Assembly: GCA_907163375.1 (NCBI GenBank)
Contig: CAJQUW010008653.1
Span: forward strand, 372,001 to 436,000
Source of the DNA: Prostheceraeus crozeri
Lineage: Eukaryota > Platyhelminthes > Polycladida > Euryleptidae
Direction: 5' to 3'
Length of the DNA: 64,000 nt
Position numbers and translations under genes: made by a program. The notes below the pieces were generated by a model, which worked only from the letters and a program-made list of their open reading frames with translations, searched no databases and had not been told where the DNA came from. Every line of letters begins with the position of its first letter. Positions within the stretch are counted from its first letter, which is position 1. Below are positions 42,487 through 53,584 of the stretch, one piece after another.

Positions 42487-42501
42487 TGGCTTATATAGGG
42501 T
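42487..42501 (-). promoter_or_regulatory. TATA box of the 84-residue gene
   Basis: On the minus strand CCTATATAAGCC lies about 45 bases before the ATG, as in Polinton E. It is a standard RNA polymerase II TATA spacing. Confidence 0.6.
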
Positions 42502-42563
42502 TTTCAACAATGAATTGCTCAACAGCGAATCAGAATGCTTCAGGGATAGCAATCGACTGCATA

Positions 42564-42703
42564 AGGTTCAAGTTGACTGATAGCAGATTCAACTTAATGA
42601 TAGTATTCGCCAGTCCGAAGACTGCCCAGGGCAAACCGCGAGGAGGCTCTATCAAATCTTGCCCCATGGTGGCCCTTAAGAGAGCCGGTGGTTCGTTCTC
42701 GGG
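42564..42703 (-). repeat. 140-bp repeated module, copy 2
   Basis: Same module as 42042-42179 and 43038-43178, with the same three inverted repeats. In this copy the reading frame through ENEPPALLRATMGQDLIEPP is not stopped, unlike the other two. Confidence 0.85.
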
Positions 42704-42713
42704 AGTCGTCATC

Positions 42714-42974
42714 TTACAACCTACCAATTCTGCTGAGAAAGTCTTTGACTCTCTCCTTGGTAGCAGTGTCGACTTCCACACTAACTGGTACATGGCTAAA
42801 AAGTGGAATGTAGCGCCAATCCGTTGGATTGACAGCAGTTGCTGTCATCGGATTGCCAATCCGAGCAAGATTATTAAAAACTCTGTCTTGCTCCTCTAGC
42901 CTGGCAAACTCCTCAAATAAATTTCGCGGCCTTAACTGCGGTCCGCGAGGAGAGCTGACTTCACTGTTCGGCGT
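42714..42974 (-). CDS. Small accessory protein with spliced start candidate
   Basis: The frame gives about 86 residues from a CTTGCAG acceptor-like site: TPNSEVSSPRGPQLRPRN, FEEFARLEEQDRV, then a compact part YIPLFSHVPVSVEVDTATKE ending FLSRIGRL. The first in-frame ATG is half-way through the protein, while a polypyrimidine run and CAG directly precede it. A donor after ATGGCTAACTTG upstream would join it in frame. The frame is conserved in Polinton E (58164-58424) with mostly conservative changes. Function unknown. Confidence 0.45.
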   Translation of the reverse strand, partial: TPNSEVSSPRGPQLRPRNLFEEFARLEEQDRVFNNLARIGNPMTATAVNPTDWRYIPLFSHVPVSVEVDTATKERVKDFLSRIGRL

Positions 42975-43037
42975 CTGCAAGATTGAAATGAAATGAAATG
43001 AGAGGTAATGGTTTATATACCCCTCTAACGCGACGCA

Positions 43038-43178
43038 ACGTTCAAGTTGACTGATAGCAGATTCAACTTAATGATAGTATTCGCCAGTCCGAAGACTGCC
43101 CAGGGCAAACCGCGTGGAGGTTCTATCATGTCTTGCCCCTAGGTGGCCCTTAAGAGAGCCGATGGTTCGTTCTCGGGA
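43038..43178 (-). repeat. 140-bp repeated module, copy 1
   Basis: First copy in transcription order, lying after the coiled-coil gene and before the TATA box (GGTATATAAACC, about 43012-43023) of the next small gene. It carries the same inverted repeats as copies 2 and 3. Confidence 0.85.
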
Positions 43179-43277
43179 GTAACGTGATTGGGTGGTGAAG
43201 GTGGGTAAAAGATCTGCAATGAAAATGATATGTATTAGAATAGGATATACTATCTTATTTACTTTTCACTTACCAAG

Positions 43278-44456
43278 TTAGCCATCCTTGGGTAGTCTCG
43301 CGCGCTTCCTGACAGAAAATTTGTGGCGATGGCCTCGCATTCTCAGGCTGGCATGGAGACATTTTTTGGTTGGATGGCTGTTGTAGCAAATGATTGACTC
43401 GTCGAGACTACGGTTGACGAGTACTTCACCGTCCAAATGATTATCCCGAATAGGGATGTGAAACTTAAACAACCTATCCTCATTCACACGATTCCACTCA
43501 TCCCTCATGCGCTCCAACTTCTCAAACGCCTGTCTCTCATCACCCCGCCGAGCCACAGTCCTCTCCAACTCAACATTCCTCGCTCTCAACACACTCATCT
43601 CCTTCATCATCTCCTCAAACTTCGCTTCTGCATCTCTCATTCTTCTCTCCGCAGCACTCGCCCTCTTCTCACAGTCATCATTCTTCTCTTCCAATTCTCG
43701 CGTCTTATTCTTCAAATCAGTCACACTGCGCCTCATTCGAATATTCTCATCCGCTATCTCCTTCGACTTCAGTTCCTTCTTTTTCAACGTATCTAACTCA
43801 TTCACGACTTCATCCTTCACCTTCTTCAAACTCTCATACTTATTCACCAACAAATCATGCACCATCTGCTGCGATACATGCTTCTTCTCTTCATCCTTCA
43901 ACCACCTCGCCGACTGCTCACGAATCCCACCACTCTTCACTTTTGGGGAAGATGAGCTCTGCGGGGGGTCGGTGATGACAATGTTTGACACCTCCGACGA
44001 CGAAGAGCTCAACTTCCTCACACGCTTCCTCACACGCTCCTTATCTAAATCCACATCATCCTCATCATCACTCTCAAGCACTCTCTTTCGCTCAATCTCA
44101 GCCTCCAACGAAGCAACTGCTCTCGCCAACTCATTATTCTCAACAACATTCTCAACAACATTCTCCACCTTGCCGTCTCGCTCTATCGCCATTATTCGCT
44201 CCCTCTCTTCAACAATCAACTGCTTGAATCGCAAGTCATTCACCAAACCTCAACTACAGTCAGCATGAACTCTGTAAAAACGCGCCTCATCCTCATCACC
44301 CTTCAACACTCTACACTTTACACACGCAACCTTATTCAGGATAATCATGTGGTCAGTGCCCGCCTTCTTCACATGCGCTTTGACGTCCGCACTGCGATTT
44401 ATTCGCCCACATGTACACATTTTGACATGTTATTTACGGTTCTTGTCATTTGCCAT
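43278..44456 (-). pseudogene. Zinc-finger / coiled-coil accessory protein, broken
   Basis: The locus starts at the ATG at 44456 (MANDK in the sister copy). An N-terminal zinc-binding region has C-x-C, C-x2-C and a following H/C pair. A very acidic, Ser-rich linker comes next (SDDEDDVDLD, SSSSSEVSN). Then follow about 150 residues of coiled coil (KDEVVNELDTLKKKELKSKE and on) and a C-terminal HIPIRDNHLDGEVLVNRS ... KFSVRKRARLPKDG basic domain. No family is recognised; a nuclear, oligomeric regulatory or DNA-bridging protein is plausible. It is broken, about one break here and one in the sister copy. Confidence 0.55.
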
Positions 44457-44475
44457 GCCTGAGATTTCTTGTTAA

Positions 44476-45037
44476 CTGTAAGATAATGAAATTTGTATAA
44501 GTTTGGAATCATGTAGTACAGTCATATTCCTAAAGCATTACATTTAGTGAGGAATGATAGATTTGAGTGTAGTGAGTGGCACTCGATCCCGTCGGCAGCC
44601 CGAAGGCCTTGTACTGATCACTAGGGAAGTGAGAGATCTTCCCCGATACCCGCTCTTTACAGCTGAAGACATCATTGTCACTGCCCCGAAGTGGTAACAG
44701 CAACGCCGAGTCAAAGGTAGTGATCAGTAGCTGGGATCTAACCCCTCAAAGCTGCCTTAGACTTAGTCAAATTTCAAATCTGATAGCAGATTTGAACTCA
44801 GCATACTTGAAAACCTTAGTCTACATGTTAAAACTTTGAAAAAACTGAAAATTAAGAATTTTTAAAAAATTCCGCATTTTGCTACTCATACTACTTTTAA
44901 AAAATTTATCAGTAGTAAAGACACTATCAAACTCTATCACACAAACTTTGAAGTAAGAAGATAGCTTGCCTACTTCAAAAGATAGAGTCCTTTGAAACAC
45001 CCGATATCGGGAGCTCAGAGCGACGACCGTCGCTTAC
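44476..45037 (-). other. 5'-UTR intron of the coiled-coil gene
   Basis: On the minus strand a donor GAG/GTAAGC (about 45037) and an acceptor TTATCTTACAG (about 44476) frame a 562-bp intron in the leader. The TATA box CATATATAAACCC lies near 45080. The same layout is conserved in Polinton E. The intron contains a structured segment (44613-44728). Confidence 0.5.
44613..44728 (-). other. Conserved inverted-repeat stem inside the intron
   Basis: A perfect 11-bp inverted repeat, ACTGATCACTA and TAGTGATCAGT, encloses about 94 bases containing smaller stems (GGGAAG/CTTCCC). A GCC-TTCG-GGC hairpin lies just outside. The identical arms in Polinton E (56422-56537) keep the pairing. Confidence 0.5.
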
Positions 45038-45645
45038 CTCGTCTTTCGATGAAGTGATGAGACTTACGTTGTCGGGGGTTTATATATGCTCGGAAGAAAA
45101 CTTAAAATGGCTCTATCTTCGAAAGTATCATCGTAGCGACATGCGGTTTGTTGCAAACGATTCGTCTCATCATTCTCTATCATATGACACCTGAACCATT
45201 CTCGTATGACCACGGGAAGTCGGTGCGTCAGCACATGTCCATGTAACATGCCACAAGTGAAAAAATTCCTAAGTGTGAGAGCTCCAGTGTGGTGAAAATT
45301 TTGAAAAATTTAAAACTTCCGAATTTCGACCTGGGACCTTTACCAAAACATTTTTTATCAAATTTCACTGACCCCCCCTCCCCCCTCGTTTGGAGAAATT
45401 TGATGAAAAATGTTTTGGTGAAGGTTCCAGGTCGAAATGCCACACTTTGGAAAATTTTCAAAATTTTGTCCATACAAAGTCACTCTGACACTTAGAATTT
45501 TTTAAGGTGAGCTACGACATTCCACCCTCCCAACCTGGCCGGCACACCACGCCAACCTGGCCGGCACACCACGCCAACCTGGAGAGCGCAGCACACACCA
45601 CCTCGCGCTACGTCGGCCGGCCAGAGGGGGGGGGACGTCAGACTC

Positions 45646-46450
45646 GAAACAAACTTTGGTCAGGGTGCCAGGTCGAAATGCCACACTTTGGAAAATTTTC
45701 AAAATTTTGTCCATACAAAGTCACTCTGACACTTAGGATTTTTTCAGGTGAGCTCCGACCTAAAATCTTGTAGCAGCTCTAACTTTTGAACGGCTGGTCC
45801 GATTGACTCGCGACAAAAAATGTCGTCGAGCAGTTTTTTCTCCTCTTTCAAACGAGTGGCTGTAAGACAAAATCCGTCCACTAGAACCAAAGTTAGAAGA
45901 TCGCTGTCGGGGGGGGGGGTGTCAGTGAAATTTGATGAAACAAACTTTGGTCAGGGTCCCAGGTCGAAATGCCACACTTTGGAAAATTTTCAAAATTTTA
46001 CCCATACAAAGCCACTCTGACACTTAGGATTTTTTCAGGTGAGCTACGACATTCCACCCTCCCAACCTGGCCGGCACACCACGCCAACCTGGCCGGCACA
46101 CCACGCCAACCTGGAGAGCGCGCTACGACGGCCGGCCAGAGGGGGGGACGTCAGACTCGAAGCAACACGGCGGCACACCACGACCGACTCGACGGACAGG
46201 AGGGGGGGGACGTCAGACTCGAAGCAACACGGCGGCACACCACGACCGACTCGACGGACAGGAGGGGGGGACGTCAGACTCGAAGCAACACGACGGCACA
46301 CCACGACCGACACGACGGACAGGAGGGGGGACGTCAGACTCGAAGCAGAACGACGGCACACCACGACCGACACGACGGACAGGAGGGGGGGGGGACGTCA
46401 GCGACGGCGGCCATCTTGCGCGGTCCAGAAGTGGAGTTTTACTTACTACT
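45646..46450 (-). repeat. Right terminal inverted repeat of Polinton C
   Basis: About 805 bp are inverted relative to 23285-24078, ending GGAGTTTTACTTACTACT. It includes four 62-bp GC-rich units at about 46145-46400. Inward of it (about 45240-45645) the AT-rich part of the arm is partly duplicated again, with a GTTTGGAGAAATTTGATG section shared with Polinton E. Confidence 0.9.
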
Positions 46451-46456
46451 GGTACT
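46451..46456. other. Target-site duplication, right (GGTACT)
   Basis: Identical to the six bases at 23279-23284, directly outside the right terminus. Confidence 0.9.
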
Positions 46457-46729
46457 TCGACCACTACTTCAGTTACCGATTAGGGAATAAAAAAACATGA
46501 TAGTGCAAGTCCGTCAGTCATCAGCCGGTACTCGTCTAGTTGTGTTTTGATCCCTAACCTGAAGTGTTTCGACCCCTACAGTAAGGGCCTACATGTATGT
46601 TCCTAAGAAAATACTCACGATATTAAGAAATTTAAGTAACTTAAGCATTACTGCTACATGCACATGTCTACATGTTTGACCCAGGTGCTGGACGAATCTG
46701 CGATGGCCCAATATCCAAAATCCATCCTA
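46457..46729. other. No gene recognised
   Basis: Short flank of Polinton C. I see nothing beyond simple AT-rich sequence. Confidence 0.5.
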
Positions 46730-47167
46730 GCCTATAAATCAACATTTCTGCGAAATTTGGTGCCTTTGTCACAAAGTACACAATTTTTCAGTTAAGCGGC
46801 CCCACTACTAGATTTTCACACACATTGATATTAGCTACCTAATTTAGTCAGTGACGAGGTGAGTTAGAGCCGCCTCTAAATAAGCTCTGCCATCATACCC
46901 TGGGTAGAAGAGCCCGCTAACCCAGTAAGGTAATCTTCTAGTGCTAGTGACACGAACAATGACTCTCTTCCAACTTGTCCTGAGCCAGCACGGAGGAGCG
47001 TGGCTTGCAAAACCAACATGAATTATGTCTAACCATCGTATCTCGGATCAGAGGGGGTCACCTCCGGACCCTCGGTGTTCGATCAGGCGGGCACACCAGC
47101 AGCCACGGACTGGTGTGACAGAAGCCACCAGGGGATCACATCAGCAGCCTCGGGCTAATGTGATACA
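46730..47167 (-). repeat. Inverted copy of the repeat at 21552-21991
   Basis: The reverse complement of this segment matches 21552-21991 over its length. It has a slightly different left end (CCCGAGGCTGCTGATGTG in place of CCTGGTGTG). Confidence 0.8.
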
Positions 47168-47384
47168 TAAATCCTCGAATCGGTGTTTTAAGCCATGAAG
47201 TAAGTTATCAAGTCCTCGGTGTTCCAACAATTTATACACTACTATCTGATTGAATTATAGCCCAATTATTTTTGGTCTTTTAGTTATCACTTAGAAAACC
47301 GTTCTTTAATTTCACTTTCAAAACCTTTAATAGGTGTGCCATCAGGTTGACTCCACTGTTTCACAAGTGGTTGGAAAGATCAAC

Positions 47385-48690
47385 TCGAGAAAATGAGAAA
47401 TCGAACACAGATTTTCTTCAACCAATTAAGAGAAAATATTGAATTATTATTCTGTGTAACGTTTCGCTTTCTGCTTCTGCTGGTAAAATCATAAAAATAA
47501 AGGGAACTTTAAAATCACATTGAACGAATTGTACTAGAGTCTGATGCATGGGAGCTGCTTTTTCTTGTTCCCACAGGCCGACGAATTTCTATGTTCTTTG
47601 CTGAGGTGCATAGTTGACCATTGAATCACTTTCATAGAAGGATTGGCACTGTATGCAATTAGCAGTTGATAGACATGTGATATAGAGACAGTCACGTGAA
47701 CTCACACTCTAGATCTTATTGTGCGAGCCGATTCTCCAACATATGTCGATGTGCAACCTGTACATTCAATGAGACATATACAAAACTTTAGCAATCACAC
47801 TTCAGATTTGTAAGACTGTGTACAGTATACACAGCTAGCTATCATGTATACACTCCTGTTGTGACATCGGTAGTAAAATATGAGATAGAGGTTTATTAGG
47901 GAAACAGACATTCAATGAGGTGGCAAGCTACATTTGTACCATTTTCTTTTTATTTCTCTTGAATTCTCAATTCATTGCTATTTGGTAATGATGACCACAA
48001 CTTTTCTCTTTCACCTCTTTCTCACTCAATATGCTCACTTGCTTCATGGCATGTCTGATAACTTTCTTTGGACAATCGCTCTTGCATTGCCGTTTGGAAT
48101 TTGTGTTACATTCATGTCATTTTCCTTCAAAGCATCATTTTTTCACATTTCTTGAAGTTCACCTGAGTTCAATTTTCAATGGATTGACGAGGATATATAA
48201 AAAATGGCATTAGTGTATATATGATAGCTATCTGTAAATACTGCACACAGTCTTACAAATCTGAAGTGTGATTGCTAAAGTTTTGTATATGTCTCATTGA
48301 ATGTACAGGTTGCACATCGACATATGTTGGAGAATCGGCTCGCACAATATGATTTAGAGTGTGAGTTCACGTGACTGTCCCTATATCACATGTCTATCAA
48401 CTGCTAATTGCATACAGTGCCAATCCTTCTATGAAAGTGATTCATTGGTCAACTATGCACCTCAGCAAAGAACATAGAAATTCGTCGGCCTGTGGGAACA
48501 AGAAAAAGCAGCTCCCATGCATCAGACTCTAGTACAATTCGTTCAATGTGATTTTAAAGTTCCCTTTATTTTTATGATTGTATCAGCGAAGCAGAAAGCG
48601 AAACGTTACACAGAAAAATAATTTAATATTTTTTCTTAATTGGTTGAAGAAAATTTGTGTTCGATTTCTCATTTTCTCGAGCTGATTATT
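47385..48690. mobile_element. Palindromic Penelope-like (GIY-YIG) remnant
   Basis: Two arms of about 465 bp (47385-47850 and 48205-48690) are near-perfect inverted copies around a roughly 350-bp centre. The plus strand of the right arm reads CTGCTSTYVGESARTI, like the GIY-YIG endonuclease core of Penelope-like retroelements (C-x2-C ... YVGETxRxL). Further degenerate motif-like sequence then follows, with stops. The likely origin is two 3' ends of one Penelope-like family joined head to head. No reverse transcriptase part is seen. Confidence 0.45.
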
Positions 48691-50590
48691 CAATGCTAGC
48701 GATTATAAGTAAGTGTCATTGCGCTTTATCAGGGTTGTACTACAATAGCGCTACACTTGTTTATTACATTCGTGATGCACCGTGCGCAATATTCTGCGTA
48801 ATAATGTGTTATAATGCTGTTCTTCTTGAAAATTAAGTAACCTTAATAAGTGTACCACGGCACTCTAACACGAAAAATTAATACACACACACGCAAGCAT
48901 AATCGTAAAAGAAAATAATTCTCTTGAAGTCGTCATTAATATTCAATTCGGTTGCCTTAAACTCATACTTCAAATTATAAGTTAGAATATTAAAGTCTAA
49001 ACCAAAAATTGAATGGACTAAGATGCACTGTATAATTTCCTTTATTCTATAGATTGACGATGTTTCCCAAATACATGTGGTAATAACTTTAGATAGTCTA
49101 GGTAGCAAGGATTCCATTCCAATACTTTTCTTTAGTCACTCAGCTTTGTAGCCGCTGCACAACTTTCCCGCTTGTCTGTAACGCCTACCTTGTGTGATTC
49201 ATTCATTGCGCTAGGTACATGGGCAGCATGTAACCAATACGTTGTCTGACCCCCATGTGCAAGCAATCTAAGTACAAACTCACAGGTTTCTCAAGTGATC
49301 GTCTTGAAATAGAACAGTGAAACTCATGTTTACATTATGGATTATTTCCTCGAAACTGTGCAGACTTGCCTGCCAGATTCATCAAATATAAGCTAATCAT
49401 CTCAACATGCAGTCTGACCAAATGGATTTCGGGTTTTAGTCATTGTTCCATTATGCATTTCCTGTTCAAAATCCCGCTGGGCGCACAGATGTGGACGTCA
49501 CTCGACAAATGTTCATCATATTTCAAGCGATTATCTTCAGCGATTATCTATTAATTTTCATCCACTGCATAATTTGCATTCTTGCTTTTGCTAATAATCC
49601 TTGCAAAGCGCAAAGAGAAATATAAAAACTGCTGATTGCGGCAAATGATTGCGGAACTTTTCTTCTCTCTTCTGCAGGCCTGTTATATCACGGAAGTTGA
49701 TACCATTTATCGCTACTTGACAAGTAAATCAGTTAAATAAGTTAAATAAGTTAACTATTGGTTGTTGAAATTTTAGACGGCCGCCTTAAATAAAGGAATG
49801 TAAATTCCGACATTTAGTTGTTCTGATAGGAAATAGATCAAGCAGCGTTTGTGATAAGAAAATGACGCTTTGCATCTAAGAATTTTTGAATGATAAAAAA
49901 GATAAATATTTTATTTGAAATTCTCTCAGAAGGAAGGAAATAATTACGAGAAAGTATTCATCTTTCGAATATAGTAAATAAGCGATGCTTCCTGTATTTG
50001 TCTTTATGCATGTATGTAATTGAGTATGCGTAATCCACTAATGTATTATTGATGTACTAGCCATGATTCCCTATTCTATGTTATTCCCATACTACAACTC
50101 CCATGAAACTGAGGTTTTCAGTTTTCAATGCCGAATTTTTCGACCGACTTTTCAAAGAAACAAAGAAGAGAATCTATTCATAAGGATGATGAGTTCCTCT
50201 CTAAATAAGCATGTATGGACCAAATGTAATGACAGAAATCTAATATCACTGCCAGTACAGTATATTAATTATCTATGAAGCTTGAATCCATTGTCCATAA
50301 TTTTTGAAATTATTTTTATTATGTATTAAAATTAAAATTCATATTTGAATTTTAATGCAAACATGATAATCACTCTAATAAGCTTAACCTCTTTCGTTTC
50401 ATCTGATGCGGTTTTAGTAGGTGAAAACTTAGGAGCATAAATCTTATCAATAATAGCAGTGCTTTTAATTCTAAAATTCTACCAGCATCGCAAGATGCTT
50501 GCAAAAAGTTAGAAAAGACAATAACTTTACATACTTACACCTTGAATACGCGCATACATGCATGCATGGAAACCAATATAATGTTTCACA
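48691..50590. other. No gene recognised
   Basis: AT-rich spacer with short frames only. I cannot support any gene, RNA or repeat here. Confidence 0.55.
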
Positions 50591-50948
50591 AAGTTTCATT
50601 TTACTTGCTTATTGTCAAAAGCGCGTTTCGTCTGATTTCAGAAAGTGTGACACGCAGAATGAATCAAACTGATTGAAACATGATTCCTGCTAGAATATCG
50701 ATCAAGCAATGGACGGTCATTGGACAAGCAATCACGAAATGAATAAGTAGTAGCTAAAAAGTACATATACAGAAAAATTACTAATATGAGAAGTAGTGCA
50801 TCGACAACTTGAATAAAAAGAAAGGACCATTGTTTGATTGATATTCTAGCAGGAATCATGTTTCAATCACTTTGATTCATTCTGCGTGTCACACCTACTG
50901 AGAGCAGACGAAACGCGGTTGTGACAATAAGCAAGTAAAATGAAACTT
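50591..50948. mobile_element. Foldback MITE
   Basis: A 358-bp unit has about 120-bp imperfect inverted arms starting AAGTTTCATTTTACTTGC and about 110 bp of AT-rich centre. Both arms contain GACACGCAGAATGAATCAAA and TGATTCCTGCTAGAATAT. There is no coding sequence. Flanking duplications are not clear. Confidence 0.75.
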
Positions 50949-51589
50949 CTGGCGTATTTTTCATCTGCAAGATCACAGCGGGGCGCAATTGCTTCATTAT
51001 GCTATGATCCTATATAAATAATATAAATCTCCAATACAAGAAACATAGCAATTATCAAATATTCTTCAATTGCAATATTTTGCATCATTTTTCACTTAAA
51101 TGAAGTTTATCTGCCTATATGCAGAATCAACTTATCATTTATCGCATATTTATCATTTATTTCCCGTTTGTTGTAGATCAACTTCAACTACATTTCCCAA
51201 TGGAAGAGAAACAAATATGGAGTTTGATTTCTGAGAAACTTTTCATCGAAGCAAGTGTTCAAAAGACTAAAAAGAGAAAATATTAAAAATCATTGGCTGT
51301 TTTTTGAATTAATGGCGTTTTGTGAATGATCATGAAATTAGTAAAAAAATAATGCTCCATAGTGTGATTGATTCTCAAACTATTTTTTTTGAAATCTGGG
51401 CCAGACTTTCACCGACATGTCAAGGGGATCGAAAGTAAAAAGTGCAAATACCTCATGCATGTTGTTGCCTTTATATTGACATTATCACTATTGCTAAACT
51501 AAACTGATTATTCTTTACAATCATGATCACATAAAGCGTCAGTATGTCGCGGAGAGGGTTAGACACGCTGTAGCAATAGGAGCTGCCAT
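50949..51589. other. No gene recognised
   Basis: AT-rich spacer without a supported feature. Confidence 0.5.
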
Positions 51590-51750
51590 GCACGCTGAAT
51601 TTCCCTAAATTCTATGGGACAGGATTTCCAGAAGATCGATAGGACAGGATTTCCCGAAATTCGATAGGACAGGATTTCCCACAAGTCTATCGGACAAATT
51701 AGTCCCAGAGGCAATAGGATCAAAGTTCCCCAAAATTCAATGGGACAAAA
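51590..51750. repeat. Degenerate 25-30 bp tandem repeats
   Basis: About five imperfect copies have words such as ATTCGATAGGACAGGATTTC and TATGGGACAGG. The copies become less regular toward 51830. Confidence 0.6.
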
Positions 51751-51868
51751 CTTTCCCACAGTGCCATAGAATGGAGTTCCATAGCAATAGCACTACCCGC
51801 TATAGGAAAATTACAATAATTCCGTAGGACGTTTCCTATAGGAGTGCCATAGATTTTGGTTAATCGGG

Positions 51869-53584
51869 TTAGCACAAACTACGAATTTGGCGGTGTCATG
51901 TAGCTTCCTCCGCAGTTGATGGCATTTCTACAGTGAGTCATAAGTCTACTTCACGTCGAAATCTGATTTCATCGACACTGTTCAGAACATGAATAACTTC
52001 ATTTTCCACTTCAACAGCTGATTGAACCATGTAACTCCTAATTCCTTTTTCAGTTTCTCGTTCACCCAACGATCCAAAAGGGATTTGTTGAGCACGGAGA
52101 TTGGCGAATCATCGTAACTTGTCATCGACGGAAAAAATCGGGTACTTCAGTCTTCATCAGCCAGTGAAAGTCTTGTCATGAACCTCGTCATGCTGCCACT
52201 GAAGGGTCTTCAATAAAACTGGTTGAGAACGTAAGCATCTCCATTCGCTTCCGGTAGATCGCACAAATTCCGTGCGGGTATCACCATCGATAGTTTTCCT
52301 TTTGTTAATAGCCCTCACACTGAAATGCTTGTTGGCGGTAAGAGCAATCATTGCCAGTCTTTCTTGGCGTGAGACGGGAGGCCGTCACCTGAGGTCGCGC
52401 AGAATGGCGTGTTGTTGCAAACTCTGTCAGTTGGTCGAGTTTGTTGATATTCAAAACGCATCCATGTTTCATCCACTGTATAGAGTTTACAAAGATCTTC
52501 AGCAAAATTCGTTTAAGTACAAAGAAGACTAGTTTTACAATCAACTCTGGATCTCTTCTGTTGATCATTCAGTGGCATGGGGACCCATTATAACATGAGA
52601 TGACGTTGTGCATTTCAAGCTTCTCACTCAGTATGCGCCTGATGGTGGTTTTCGGGATGGATGTTTCTTCCTCGATATCTCGTGTAGTCAAGGAAGATTT
52701 CTTATTGACAATCTCGCAAACGCTCGGTAGTTATTGACCCCCAGAAGCATAGCCTTCACTTGTTTCTGCCAAAATCGTGCGGGCAACGGTGGAGTAACCG
52801 GGACAGTCATGCGGCCGACCTTCAAGGAGTGCTTCCTGAGTTTCTCGAGCTGATCTTCTTTTCTCCATTCAGTAGAACAGTACCATGATGTAGAAACGAA
52901 AACGCACTTTTTTTCGTTGTGAAACGTATACTCCAGGATGAGCAACGTAAGTTCAAAATTCAATCATTAATTAAGTTGTTAGGCAATGTTTCTTGCTCTT
53001 GTCATCACCAGATACCACTGATTTAAATTTCCTGTGAAATTGTATTAGAATTATTGAACTGCGGACAAGCTTTCAATGCATGGGATCTTAATTGCTGGTG
53101 ATAATTATAATTCGTTGCAGGTGGAAATTTTGATACTTTATGGATAGCTATAAAATAGTGTTAACACATCAATGATTCAAAATTTTTTCGTTCTTAAGGA
53201 GCACATGAACTAGAATTTCTGTGGCTAAAATTTCTAGAGAGTTGAATGAAATTTCTCTGAGATATATTATGCTTTATAATGAATTTATGGAACATGTTCA
53301 ACTAATTTTATTGACATATCGAGTCTTGGAAATTATGGAAGTTGTCGTACCGGCAGACTACATGAGATTCTTTCGACAGCTATATTTTTTGAAGTTCAAG
53401 TTTTCAAGTTATAGATTTATGCAAGTTATAGTTTAGGATGAGTATGGATAGGTGGGATCCACAAGGCCACGTCGACTTCAAATTGCCACCATCTCATCAT
53501 GTGGTTTAAGCATAAATTAATTAAGAATGAAAATGAGCTTTGGGTAATTAGTTTACAGAATTTATTTAGGGTTGGTTTAGAAGA
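51869..53584 (-). mobile_element. Second mariner-unit copy, inverted
   Basis: This is the reverse complement of 13648-15364 with few differences. The left inverted arm of the transposon and the decayed transposase are kept. The other arm is missing because homology stops at TTAGCAC near 51869. It is therefore a truncated, inactive copy. The same stops and frame changes seen in the first copy are mostly shared. Confidence 0.8.

Larger units (their letters stand above)
23285..46450. mobile_element. Polinton C, nearly whole, with terminal repeats and 6-bp duplication
   Basis: A 23.2-kb element has ends that are exact inverted copies (AGTAGTAAGTAAAACTCCAC at the left, its complement at the right) and is flanked by GGTACT on both sides. 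The 5'-AG termini, 6-bp duplication, long terminal repeats and gene set (integrase, PolB, ATPase, adenain-like protease, major and minor capsid proteins) define it as a Polinton/Maverick. Structural genes run on the plus strand in the left two thirds. PolB and most accessory genes run on the minus strand. It is broken, with about six breaks in all. Most genes are open and the terminal arms are nearly identical, so it looks young. A close relative lies at 55399-64000. Confidence 0.93.

Noticed and set aside
42195-42899. Plus-strand frame 42246-42899 as a gene
   Set aside because: It runs antisense through two small genes and a repeated module and has no independent start signal.
43507-44268. 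Long frames opposite the coiled-coil gene (also 56873-57631)
   Set aside because: Antisense shadows of a codon-biased coiled-coil gene; they read Ser/Phe-rich without any domain.
44600-44740. snRNA or 5S rRNA gene
   Set aside because: No match to internal promoter boxes or to the known 5S order. It sits in an intron and is kept only as a structured segment.
48691-50590. Short open frames as host genes
   Set aside because: None is long, spliced or motif-bearing; they are at chance level for AT-rich sequence.
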